Shown here: positions 8,596 to 16,304 of the stretch, in pieces
How the letters are laid out: each line of letters begins with the position of its first letter
How positions within the stretch are numbered: the first letter of the stretch is position 1
Source: an uncultured Prevotellaceae bacterium
GTDB lineage: Bacteria; Bacteroidota; Bacteroidia; Bacteroidales; Bacteroidaceae
Direction: 5' to 3'
DNA: 34,909 nt
NCBI GenBank assembly: GCA_900318555.1
Contig: ONKX01000040.1
Location: forward strand, 1 to 34,909
The notes under the pieces: generated by a model
Seen by the model: the letters and a program-made list of their open reading frames with translations, nothing else
What the model was told of the DNA's origin: nothing
Database searches by the model: none
Position numbers and translations under genes: made by a program

Positions 8596-9624
8596 ATGAT
8601 GGAAAAAGAAGTTGTATTGATGAAAGGCAACGAGGCAATTGCCCACGCTGCTATTCGTTGCGGATGCGACGGCTATTTCGGCTATCCTATTACTCCGCAG
8701 AGTGAAGTGATTGAGACGCTGGCTGAGCTGAAGCCTTATATGGTCTATGGTGCTGCCGGTGCCGGTAAGCGTGCCATGACCTCTTCTTCGTCTCCTGGCG
8801 TTGCGCTGATGCAGGAGGGTATCACTTATATGGCTGGTGCTGAGGTGCCCGGTGTATTTGTAAATGTTCAGCGTGGCGGTCCCGGTCTGGGAACCATCCA
8901 GCCTTCGCAGGGTGACTATTTCCAAGCTACTCGTGGTGGTGGTAATGGTGACTACAAGGTCATCGTGCTGGCTCCGTCGTCTGTTCAGGAGATGGCCGAC
9001 TTTGTTGACCTCGCCTTCGAACTGGCCTTCAAGTATCGTAACCCCGCCATGATTCTGAGCGACGGTGTGATTGGTCAGATGATGGAGAAGGTGGTGCTTC
9101 CTCCCTACAAACCCCGTCGTACTGACGAAGAGGTCATCAAGCAGTGTCCCTGGGCTTCTACTGGTAAGCCGAAGGGTGGGAGAGAGCGTGTTGTGATTAC
9201 CTCGCTCGAGCTGAAGCCTGAGATCATGGAGCAGCGTAACATCGCTCTTCAGGAGAAATATGCTAAGATTCAGGAGAACGAAGTTCGCTTTGAAGAGCAG
9301 CTGATGGACGATGCTGAGTATGCAATTGTGGCATTTGGTTCTGCTGCCCGTATTGCTGAGAAGAGCGTAGAGATTGCCCGCGAGAAGGGTATCAAGGTTG
9401 GTTTGTTCCGTCCTATCACGCTGTTCCCGTTCCCCATCAAGCAGATTGAGGCATTGTCGAAGAAGGTGAAGGGTATCCTCGTAGCTGAGATTAACGCTGG
9501 TCAGATGGTGCAGGATGTTCGCCTGGCTGTGAACGGTGCAGTGCCCGTCGAGCAGTTCGGACGTCTGGGAGGTATCGTTCCCGATCCTGAGGAGATTGTT
9601 GAAGCTTTAAAGAAGGTCATGTAA
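8596..9624 (+). CDS. vorB: 2-oxoacid:ferredoxin oxidoreductase alpha subunit (VorB/KorA type)
   Basis: A 342-residue subunit holding the pyrimidine-binding and transketolase C-terminal domains of the thiamine-diphosphate enzyme that oxidatively decarboxylates 2-oxoacids to acyl-CoA, or runs in reverse for reductive carboxylation. The N-terminus has the expected GNEAIAHAAIRCGCDGYFGY followed by PITPQSEV; later come VNVQRGGPGLGTIQPSQGDY and the C-terminal AEINAGQMVQDVR. The start is ATG 8596 or 8599, placed by GGAGG at 8585-8589; in-frame upstream codons would overlap the ferredoxin subunit. Relatives in Bacteroidota are usually named VorB, but substrate assignment rests on that naming only. 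Confidence 0.9.
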   Translation: MMEKEVVLMKGNEAIAHAAIRCGCDGYFGYPITPQSEVIETLAELKPYMVYGAAGAGKRAMTSSSSPGVALMQEGITYMAGAEVPGVFVNVQRGGPGLGTIQPSQGDYFQATRGGGNGDYKVIVLAPSSVQEMADFVDLAFELAFKYRNPAMILSDGVIGQMMEKVVLPPYKPRRTDEEVIKQCPWASTGKPKGGRERVVITSLELKPEIMEQRNIALQEKYAKIQENEVRFEEQLMDDAEYAIVAFGSAARIAEKSVEIAREKGIKVGLFRPITLFPFPIKQIEALSKKVKGILVAEINAGQMVQDVRLAVNGAVPVEQFGRLGGIVPDPEEIVEALKKVM

Positions 9625-9662
9625 GTTATGGATAGAAATCAAATAGTTCAACCAGAGAACAT

Positions 9663-9676
9663 CGTCTGCCGTCTGC
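9663..9676 (+). repeat. Perfect 7-bp tandem duplication in the beta-subunit 5' end
   Basis: CGTCTGC occurs twice back to back (9663-9669, 9670-9676). Removing one copy joins the ATG at 9628 in frame to the beta-subunit coding sequence, giving an N-terminus that reads MDRNQIVQPENIVCKKPTL before the present Met at 9692. Confidence 0.9.
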
Positions 9677-9691
9677 AAGAAGCCGACGCTG

Positions 9692-10408
9692 ATGAATGAC
9701 AACAATATGCACTACTGCCCGGGCTGTAGTCACGGTGTGGTGCATAAGCTCATTGCCGAAGTCATCGAAGAGATGGGTATGGAAGACAAGGCCGTAGGTG
9801 TATCGCCCGTCGGCTGTGCCGTCTTCGCGTACAATTATATAGATATAGACTGGCAGGAGGCTGCCCATGGTCGTGCTCCCGCACTGGCTACAGGTATCAA
9901 GCGTTGCTGGCCCGATCGCCTCGTGTTCACCTATCAGGGTGATGGCGACCTGGCTTGTATCGGTACATGTGAGACCATCCACGCCCTGAATCGTGGCGAG
10001 AATATTGTGATTATCTTCGTCAACAATGCCATCTATGGTATGACGGGTGGACAGATGGCTCCTACGACCCTGATTGGTCAGAAGACCTCTACTTGTCCTT
10101 ACGGTCGTGATCCGCAGTTGCATGGCTATCCCCTGAAGATGGCTGATATTGCTGCAGGTCTGGAGGGAACTTGCTACGTCACTCGTCAGAGTGTAGAGAC
10201 GGTCGGTGCTATCCTCAAGGCTAAGAAGGCTTTACGTAAGGCTTTCGAGGCTTCGATGGCAGGTAAGGGTTCATCGCTCGTGGAGTTTGTCTCTACCTGT
10301 AATAGTGGTTGGAAGCTGACTCCCGCTAAGGCTAACGAATGGATGAAGGAGAATATGTTCCCCTTCTATCCCAAAGGTGACCTCAAGGATACAACGGGCG
10401 AGAAATAA
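9692..10408 (+). CDS. 2-oxoacid:ferredoxin oxidoreductase beta subunit (thiamine-diphosphate binding)
   Basis: A 238-residue catalytic subunit that binds thiamine diphosphate and a 4Fe-4S cluster. Visible features: the CPGCSHG motif near the N-terminus, GDGDLACIGTCETIHALNRG (ThDP/Mg motif beginning with GDGD), NNAIYGMTGGQMAPTT, and Cys in CPYGRD. As I recall, Bacteroidota homologues begin about 19 residues earlier with a PEN-x(2)-KKPTLMND-like N-terminus; here that part is out of frame because of the 7-bp duplication. The frame opened at 9628 ends at TGA 9697-9699, overlapping the ATG at 9692, so reinitiation could still make this shorter protein. The core is intact; whether it is made at normal level is uncertain. 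Confidence 0.88.
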   Translation: MNDNNMHYCPGCSHGVVHKLIAEVIEEMGMEDKAVGVSPVGCAVFAYNYIDIDWQEAAHGRAPALATGIKRCWPDRLVFTYQGDGDLACIGTCETIHALNRGENIVIIFVNNAIYGMTGGQMAPTTLIGQKTSTCPYGRDPQLHGYPLKMADIAAGLEGTCYVTRQSVETVGAILKAKKALRKAFEASMAGKGSSLVEFVSTCNSGWKLTPAKANEWMKENMFPFYPKGDLKDTTGEK

Positions 10409-10425
10409 GAAAAATGTAAGAAGTT

Positions 10426-10968
10426 ATGAAAAAAGAAATTATAATTTCAGGTTTCGGAGGTCAGGGCGTGCTCTCGATGGGTAAGATCCTGGCCTATAGT
10501 GGACTGATGGAGAATAAAGAGGTTACTTGGATGCCAGCTTACGGTCCTGAGCAGCGTGGTGGTACAGCTAACGTTACTGTGATTGTCAGCGACGAGCGTA
10601 TTTCTTCTCCTATCCTCAGCAAGTATGACATTGCTGTGGTACTGAACCAGCCTTCGCTAGAGAAGTTTGAACCGAAGATCAAACCCGGTGGTATTCTCAT
10701 CTACGACGGCTTTGGTATCATCAACAAGCCCACCCGTAAGGACATCACCATCTACGAAATCAACGCAATGGACAAGGCTGCCGAAATGAAAAACGGCAAA
10801 GTCTTCAACATGATTGTGCTCGGTGGTTTGCTGAAGGTGGCTCCTGTCGTTAGCGACAAGGGCGTCGAGAAAGCTCTCAAGAAGACGCTCCCCGAACGTC
10901 ACCACGACCTCATCCCCTTGAATATGGAGGCTCTGAAGGAAGGCGCTAAGATTATCGAACAGATTTAA
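10426..10968 (+). CDS. 2-oxoacid:ferredoxin oxidoreductase gamma subunit
   Basis: A 180-residue gamma subunit, last of the four-subunit set. The N-terminal KEIIISGFGGQGVLSMGKIL with the GFGGQG motif, followed by WMPAYGPEQRGGTANVTVIV, is diagnostic for the catalytic-domain gamma family of pyruvate/ketoisovalerate oxidoreductases. It starts 17 nt after the beta subunit. All four subunits together form a complete complex, so the beta-subunit frameshift is the only visible lesion in the operon. Confidence 0.93.
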   Translation: MKKEIIISGFGGQGVLSMGKILAYSGLMENKEVTWMPAYGPEQRGGTANVTVIVSDERISSPILSKYDIAVVLNQPSLEKFEPKIKPGGILIYDGFGIINKPTRKDITIYEINAMDKAAEMKNGKVFNMIVLGGLLKVAPVVSDKGVEKALKKTLPERHHDLIPLNMEALKEGAKIIEQI

Positions 10969-11005
10969 CAATACTAACGGATGCCTGTCAGTGGGCAGTA
11001 GACTT

Positions 11006-12109
11006 ATGTGGATGCTTGTTTTCACGCTATTGCCCTTGTCGGCATTGGCCTATGTCAGTTGGCACATCTGGTGTCTGCTGCCATTAGGATGGATATGGAA
11101 GGTACTTGTCATCTTGTTGATGACGGGTGCCTTTCTGCTTATGTTTGCTGGCATCTTCCGTTCTACCGATCGTTTGCCCATGCCGCTCGCTATAGGCATC
11201 TACGAGGTTGGTACGTCGAGCATCATCGTATTGCTCTATCTCTTTATGCTGTTCCTGTTGCTCGATTTAGGTCGTCTGATTCGCCTTGTGCCGCGTAGCG
11301 TGCTTTACAATAACTGGTGGACAACGGGCTGTATCACGCTCTTCATGGTGGCTTTGTTCGTTTACGGCTACCTCCATTATCAGCATAAGTATCGCGAGGA
11401 ACTGCATCTGACCACCAGCAAACCGATGGTGAAGCCCATGAAACTGGTGTTGATAAGTGACCTGCACATAGGCTATCACAACCGTCGTGAAGAATTGGCG
11501 CGCTGGATAGATCTGGTGAATGCCGAAGAGCCTGACCTGATTCTCATTGGCGGGGATATCATCGACGGCAGTATGCGTCCGCTCATTGACCAGCGGATGC
11601 ACGAAGAGTTTCGTCGTCTGAAAGCTCCAGTCTATGCGTGTATCGGCAATCACGAATACTATAGCGGCGAGCCGCGTGCCCGCCAGTTCTATAAGGATGC
11701 AGGCATTCGGTTGTTGCAGGATTCGTGTGCCGTCGTTGGCGACTTATGCCTCATCGGACGTGACGACCGCACTAATATGCACCGCCTGCCGATAGGAAAA
11801 CTGATGCAGCAGGCCGACCGCTCGAAGTATTGCATTCTACTTGTCCATCAGCCTCACCATTTAGAGCAGGCTGAGCAGCAGCATGTCGATTTCCAGTTCA
11901 GTGGTCACACCCATCACGGGCAGATATGGCCAATTTCGTGGATTACGGAACATGTCTACGAATGTGCCTTCGGTCGTCATCAACGCAGCAATACGCAGTA
12001 TTACGTCACCAGCGGCATAGGCCTTTGGGGCGGTAAGTTCCGCATTGGCACCCGCTCAGAATACGTCGTCGCTTACGTTCAGAACGACGCTCAAAATAAT
12101 AATAACTAA
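11006..12109 (+). CDS. Membrane-anchored metallophosphoesterase
   Basis: About 367 residues. The N-terminal 130 residues hold roughly four hydrophobic helices (MWMLVFTLLPLSALAYV onward), followed by a calcineurin-like phosphoesterase domain with every metal-binding motif: SDLHIGYH, GGDIIDG, GNHEYY, LLVHQPHH and SGHTHHGQIW. The layout fits the YaeI-like group of membrane phosphoesterases, some of which act on lipid substrates; the substrate here is unknown. ATG 11006 is preferred; GTG 10991 in the same frame is possible. It begins 37 nt after the oxidoreductase gamma gene and is followed after 17 nt by the esterase gene, so it is probably cotranscribed with neighbours. Confidence 0.88.
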   Translation: MWMLVFTLLPLSALAYVSWHIWCLLPLGWIWKVLVILLMTGAFLLMFAGIFRSTDRLPMPLAIGIYEVGTSSIIVLLYLFMLFLLLDLGRLIRLVPRSVLYNNWWTTGCITLFMVALFVYGYLHYQHKYREELHLTTSKPMVKPMKLVLISDLHIGYHNRREELARWIDLVNAEEPDLILIGGDIIDGSMRPLIDQRMHEEFRRLKAPVYACIGNHEYYSGEPRARQFYKDAGIRLLQDSCAVVGDLCLIGRDDRTNMHRLPIGKLMQQADRSKYCILLVHQPHHLEQAEQQHVDFQFSGHTHHGQIWPISWITEHVYECAFGRHQRSNTQYYVTSGIGLWGGKFRIGTRSEYVVAYVQNDAQNNNN

Positions 12110-12126
12110 CTATTAATAGATTGACT

Positions 12127-13578
12127 ATGAAACGAGTATTTAATTTGGTATTGTTGGCACTGCTCGCTGGTGTAACAAGTGTGCAGGCCCAGACAGCAAG
12201 AAAGTTTACGTTGCCGCTGACGGACGACGGAAAGGCAGAAATGGTATGTTTCCTGCCCCAGAACCCCTCGGGCAAAGCCATTGTCGGTGTGCCGGGAGGT
12301 GGCTATTCCGTCTTGTCGAACAGTCATGAGGGAATGATGGCTTCCGACTGGTTGAACAAGCAGGGCATTGCCTATTTCGTGGTGAACTACCGTCTGCCTC
12401 AGGGCGACCGCACAAAACCCATTAGTGACGTTGAGAACGGGTTCCGAACGGTACGTGACTCTGCTGCCGTGTGGGGCATTAATCCGCGTGACGTGGGTAT
12501 TATGGGATTCTCGGCTGGCGGCCATCTGGCTTCGGTCATTTCGACGCTCTCTCCCTTCGAAGTACGTCCCGACTTCACCATCTTGTTCTATCCTGTTATC
12601 TCGATGGACGAGCGCGTGTCGCACAAATGGTCGTGCATTAATTTTTTAGGCGAAGAGGGACATAACGACCCCAAACTCGTGAACGCATATTCTACCAATC
12701 AGGCAGTGCGTCGACATCTGACCCCGCCCGCCTGTATCATTTCGGCCAGCGACGACCGTTTGGTGCCTTTCGTGACCAACGGACTGGAATACTATAAGGC
12801 TATGCGCAATGCTGGCAACGATTGTGCCATGTATGTGTATCCTACTGGTGATCACGGCTTTGGCTTCGGTCCTTGGTTCAAGTATCACGACCAGATGCTT
12901 GACGATCTCGGAGCTTGGTTGAAGGCTCGTCAGACACCGAAACCCGACGCCATCCGTGTGGCATGTATCGGCAATAGCATTACCGACGGATTCGGCATCG
13001 ATATGGCTGGTGCTTACGGCTATCCCGCCGAGTTGCAGAAGCTGCTGGGCAAGGACTATTGGGTGAAGAACTTCGGTGTCAGCTCGCGTACATTATTAAA
13101 TAAAGGCGACTATCCTTATATGAACGAACAGGCTTGGCGCGACGCGTTGGCATTTAAGCCCGACGTGGTGATTATCAAGTTAGGCACCAACGATTCGAAG
13201 CCCGAAAACTGGCAGTATGGCGCTGAATTCCAGCAGGACTTGGAGCAGATGCTGACAACGCTCTGCCCTGCGTTGGCTCAGCCTGTTGCCAAGAAGGGCA
13301 AAAAAGCCAAGAAGGCTGTGGCCCCGCAGAAGCCACAAATCTTCCTCTGCACGCCTATTCCCGCATTTAAGTCAACGTGGAACATCAGCGACTCCGTCAT
13401 TGTCAACGAGATTATTCCCATCCAGCAGGCAGTTGCTAAAAAATATGGCGTGCATGTCATTGACCTGCACACCCTCTATGCCAATGATGGCGATAAGATG
13501 CTTGACGACGGTATTCATCCTGACGGCAAAGGCGCTCACCGTATGGCGGAGATTATCGCCGCAGAGATGAAAAAATAA
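12127..13578 (+). CDS. Secreted two-domain esterase: alpha/beta-hydrolase plus SGNH hydrolase
   Basis: A 483-residue secreted enzyme with signal peptide MKRVFNLVLLALLAGVTSVQ (cleaved before AQT). Residues about 25-270 form an acyl-ester hydrolase of the type seen in acetylxylan/feruloyl esterases: oxyanion-hole GVPGGGY, nucleophile GFSAGGH (Ser129), Asp209/210 in SASDDRLVP, and His243 in GDHGFG. Residues 275-483 are a GDSL/SGNH hydrolase: GNSITDG (Ser284), GTND (Asn355) and DGIHPDG (Asp461, His464). A Lys/Ala-rich insert (about 386-400, KKGKKAKKAV) interrupts the SGNH domain. Both active sites look complete. The likely job is removing acyl groups from plant polysaccharides; the facing mannonate dehydratase gene fits uronate catabolism. 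The TTG at 12121 is a less likely start. Confidence 0.87.
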   Translation: MKRVFNLVLLALLAGVTSVQAQTARKFTLPLTDDGKAEMVCFLPQNPSGKAIVGVPGGGYSVLSNSHEGMMASDWLNKQGIAYFVVNYRLPQGDRTKPISDVENGFRTVRDSAAVWGINPRDVGIMGFSAGGHLASVISTLSPFEVRPDFTILFYPVISMDERVSHKWSCINFLGEEGHNDPKLVNAYSTNQAVRRHLTPPACIISASDDRLVPFVTNGLEYYKAMRNAGNDCAMYVYPTGDHGFGFGPWFKYHDQMLDDLGAWLKARQTPKPDAIRVACIGNSITDGFGIDMAGAYGYPAELQKLLGKDYWVKNFGVSSRTLLNKGDYPYMNEQAWRDALAFKPDVVIIKLGTNDSKPENWQYGAEFQQDLEQMLTTLCPALAQPVAKKGKKAKKAVAPQKPQIFLCTPIPAFKSTWNISDSVIVNEIIPIQQAVAKKYGVHVIDLHTLYANDGDKMLDDGIHPDGKGAHRMAEIIAAEMKK

Positions 13579-13611
13579 GATGTTCTCCGATTCAATCGGA
13601 GAACATCTTAT
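13575..13611. terminator. Long perfect hairpin between convergent genes
   Basis: Two 18-nt arms (13575-13592 and 13594-13611) are perfect reverse complements separated by one base; a realistic fold is a stem of about 15 bp with a small loop. The left arm includes the esterase stop codon. There is no clear T-run on either side, so it may act as an RNA end protector or a bidirectional terminator between the esterase and uxuA genes. Confidence 0.6.
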
Positions 13612-13628
13612 CATTAATCGAAAATTGC

Positions 13629-13658
13629 ATTGCAACGCCACACTCTCAAAGAGAGAAC
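13629..13658 (-). repeat. 30-bp dispersed repeat, copy 1
   Basis: The reverse complement of this 30-bp stretch is identical to 21051-21080. Read on the minus strand it contains the small hairpin CTCTCTTTGAGAG and ends in GTGTGGCGTTGCAAT. It lies between the stop codons of two convergent genes. Confidence 0.85.
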
Positions 13659-13672
13659 GCTACACTTCGACT

Positions 13673-14926
13673 TTAGTCGAAGAATCCTGGCTGCTTATAG
13701 TCGATACCCAGTTCGCGGTCGACGGTAGCCAGGATTCCTTGTACCTGACCCAGCGCAAACATACGGCCGAGTAGGGTATAACCGGCATTGTGTCCGTGAC
13801 TGCTCTCGTCGAATACACCACCAGGCTCGTCGGTAAACGTCATTCCGTGATCCACACGCATCGGCAACTCAGGATTCTCCTTCTCGAAAATCCTACAGAG
13901 CTCGATGAGGTCTGCGCGTCCGCCCAGATGGCTGGCCTCCGTGAAGTCGCCGTTGGGGAAGATATGGCACGAACGCAGGTGAACGAAGTGGGTGCGCGAA
14001 GCAAACTTCTTGGCCAGTTCTACTACATTATTATATGCACCAGCAGAAAGTGAGCCAGCGCAGAATGTCAAGCCGTTATGCTTGTTGGGCACAGCATCGA
14101 GGAACCACTGGATATCCTCCTCTGTACGTACGATACGAGGCAGACCGAGAATCTCGATGGGGGGATCGTCGGGGTGAACACACATGTTCATATTGCACTC
14201 CTCGCACGTGGGCATGATAGCCTCGAGGAAGTACTTCATGTTGGCGCGCAGCTTAGCCTTGTCGATACCCTTATACAGGTCCAGGAACTCGCGGAACTTC
14301 TGCACAGGAGCCTCGTCGTTCTCGCTGAAGTTACCAGATACAAAGCCCTGCGTCTTGATAACGATATTCTCCACCAGCTTGTGGTCCTTCTTAGGAGTCA
14401 TGGTCTTGGCCAGCTCATCGCATTCGGCAATCACGCTACGACCTTCGCCCCAACCCTCTGGGAACTGGAACTTCTCCCACTCCTCGCGAGCACCTGGGCG
14501 CTTCAGGATATAGATGTCGAAGTAGGCAAATTCGGCATAGTTGAAATAGAGGTTCGTGGCACCGTTGGGATTGTCGTGGAACAGGTCTGTGCGTGCCCAG
14601 TCCAAAACGGGCATGAAGTTGTAGCAGATGCAATGGATACCCTCTGCCGACAGGTTGCGCAGACTCTCCTTATACACCTCAATCTGGTGGTCGCGGTCGG
14701 GACCGCCATACTTGATGGTCTCAACGACTGGCAACGACTCTACCACGCTCCAGCGCATGCCGTAGCTCTCGATATACGTCTTCAAATCGCGAATCTTCTC
14801 GCGGGTCCATACTTCTCCAAGGGGTACGTCGTGCAGTGCGGTAACGATACCCTCGACACCGATTTGTCTCAGTTGTGCAAGCGTAATCTTGTCCTTCTTG
14901 CCAAACCATCTCCAAGTTCTTTCCAT
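13673..14926 (-). CDS. uxuA: Mannonate dehydratase
   Basis: A 417-residue cytoplasmic enzyme converting D-mannonate to 2-keto-3-deoxygluconate in glucuronate breakdown. The N-terminus (MERTWRWFGKKDKITLAQLR, then QIGVEGIVTALHDVPLGEVW) is the typical UxuA start. Metal/substrate residues expected in the family are visible in MCVHPDDPP, HLRSCH and RVDHG. Slightly longer than the roughly 390-400 residues usual for the family. No uxuB or other uronate genes are adjacent in the window; the convergent secreted esterase is the nearest carbohydrate-related gene. It follows the permease gene by 75 nt, so cotranscription is possible. Confidence 0.95.
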   Translation of the reverse strand: MERTWRWFGKKDKITLAQLRQIGVEGIVTALHDVPLGEVWTREKIRDLKTYIESYGMRWSVVESLPVVETIKYGGPDRDHQIEVYKESLRNLSAEGIHCICYNFMPVLDWARTDLFHDNPNGATNLYFNYAEFAYFDIYILKRPGAREEWEKFQFPEGWGEGRSVIAECDELAKTMTPKKDHKLVENIVIKTQGFVSGNFSENDEAPVQKFREFLDLYKGIDKAKLRANMKYFLEAIMPTCEECNMNMCVHPDDPPIEILGLPRIVRTEEDIQWFLDAVPNKHNGLTFCAGSLSAGAYNNVVELAKKFASRTHFVHLRSCHIFPNGDFTEASHLGGRADLIELCRIFEKENPELPMRVDHGMTFTDEPGGVFDESSHGHNAGYTLLGRMFALGQVQGILATVDRELGIDYKQPGFFD

Positions 14927-14959
14927 AGTCTTTTCGTTTTTAAGTTGTTTATAAAATTT

Positions 14960-15007
14960 CGTTATTTCGTTATTTCATATTTCCATGATTCCGTGATTCC
15001 TTTATTC
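14960..15007. repeat. 8-bp degenerate tandem array at the permease stop codon
   Basis: Six consecutive 8-mers: CGTTATTT twice, CATATTTC, CATGATTC, CGTGATTC, CTTTATTC. The last unit overlaps the stop codon of the permease gene (15002-15004). The unit family resembles the array at 2360-2399. Confidence 0.7.
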
Positions 15008-16249
15008 GTAGCGCATCGACCTCGCGGGGTGAATGTGCGAAATCAGAAAACTCGGTGCGATGAGCACAAACAGCGACACCAGCAGCGTCACCACGTTCAA
15101 CAGCACGATAATCGGGATGTTCAGTTCCATTGGGGCCGTGTCGACGTAATAGCTGGCAGGGTCGAGGTGTATGAATCCCGTCTGCTGTTGCAAAATGACG
15201 ATACCCACTCCGATGATGTCGCCCACAAGCATTCCCCGTCCGATGATGAAGGCTGCAAACCACAGGAACGTGTGGCGAACGGTACTGTTGCGCATGCCCA
15301 AAGCCTTTAGGATACCAATCATCTGTGTCCGTTCGAGGATGATGATAAGCAGTCCGCTAATCATCGTGAATCCTGCCACGCAAATCATCAGCGCGAGGAT
15401 AATCCACACGTTGATGTCGAGCAGTTCCAACCATTGGAAGACGTGCGGATGGGCTTCACGAATGGTCTGCGACGTGATAATCGCTCCGTATTTGTCCGTC
15501 CGGCGATTGACTTTTCCCACAACCTCCTCGGCCACCATGTCCAGCTGGTCGAAGTCATCTACGAGCAGCTCCGCACCGCTGCACTGGTCTGTTTCCCAAC
15601 CGTTCAGGCGTATGGGGACGTTATAATCCGTAAAGCACAGCGACTGGTCGAACTGTGTCATATTGGTCTCGTAGATACCCGTGATGGTGAATTTGCGGGC
15701 GCGGACGTCGTCGTTGCCAATGAAGTAGGCATAGACCTTCTCTCCGGCCTTCAGTTGCAGCTTGTCAGCCATCATACGCGAAATGAGCAACGGATATTTC
15801 GACTGTCCGTCGCTGAATTTCGGCATCTTGCCTTCCACGATATGTTCGCTGAGGAATGTCGTGTCGTAGTCGCTGCCCACGCCTTTGAAGGCCACGCCCA
15901 GAAAGTCGTCATCAGTCTTCAGGATGCCCTGCGTCAGTGCGTAGCGCTCCACGTGGCGGATGCCAGGCAACTGCTTCATCACGTTCATCAGTGAATCGCT
16001 GATACTGATGGGCACAGGCGCCGACAACTGTTGCGCCATGTAGTTCTCCACCTGTATGTGACTGCCGAATCCCACTACCTTGTCGCGAATGGTATGCTTG
16101 AAACCGAACACGACGGATACCGTGATAATCATCACCGCCAGTCCGATGGCCACTCCGATGGTGGCTATGCGGATAGCAGGGCGGCTGACCTCACGGCGCT
16201 GACCTTCGGAACCGTTGATGCGGCGGGCAATGAATAGTGGAAGATTCAT
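15002..16249 (-). CDS. FtsX/MacB-family ABC permease, LolC/LolE-like
   Basis: A 415-residue inner-membrane protein. It has one N-terminal transmembrane helix (IATIGVAIGLAVMIITVSVV), a periplasmic domain of about 220 residues, and three C-terminal helices within an FtsX domain (NVWIILALMICVAGFTMISG onward). This is the LolC/E topology used to release lipoproteins from the inner membrane together with an ATPase (LolD). No ATPase gene lies beside it, which is common for such permeases in Bacteroidota. The start codon is the last unit of a heptamer array (16247-16302). Confidence 0.87.
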   Translation of the reverse strand: MNLPLFIARRINGSEGQRREVSRPAIRIATIGVAIGLAVMIITVSVVFGFKHTIRDKVVGFGSHIQVENYMAQQLSAPVPISISDSLMNVMKQLPGIRHVERYALTQGILKTDDDFLGVAFKGVGSDYDTTFLSEHIVEGKMPKFSDGQSKYPLLISRMMADKLQLKAGEKVYAYFIGNDDVRARKFTITGIYETNMTQFDQSLCFTDYNVPIRLNGWETDQCSGAELLVDDFDQLDMVAEEVVGKVNRRTDKYGAIITSQTIREAHPHVFQWLELLDINVWIILALMICVAGFTMISGLLIIILERTQMIGILKALGMRNSTVRHTFLWFAAFIIGRGMLVGDIIGVGIVILQQQTGFIHLDPASYYVDTAPMELNIPIIVLLNVVTLLVSLFVLIAPSFLISHIHPARSMRYE

Positions 16250-16302
16250 TAAACGTTAAACATTGAACATTGAACGTTGAACGACAAATGCAGAGCGTTG
16301 AA
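16247..16302. repeat. 7-bp tandem array overlapping the permease start codon
   Basis: In-phase heptamers run CATTAAA, CGTTAAA, CATTGAA, CATTGAA, CGTTGAA, CGACAAA, a diverged unit, then CGTTGAA at 16296-16302. The first unit contains the complement of the permease ATG. The array fills the whole 55-nt gap to the aminotransferase stop codon. Confidence 0.75.
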
Positions 16303-16304
16303 CT

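Noticed and set aside
14078-15310. Long 410-codon plus-strand open frame opposite uxuA and the permease
   Set aside because: Antisense shadow of well-supported minus-strand genes, with composition (many His, Val, Leu, Arg) typical of such shadows.
16249-16281. Heptamer array considered as a CRISPR-like repeat
   Set aside because: Units are 7 bp and contiguous, with no spacers or cas genes in the window.
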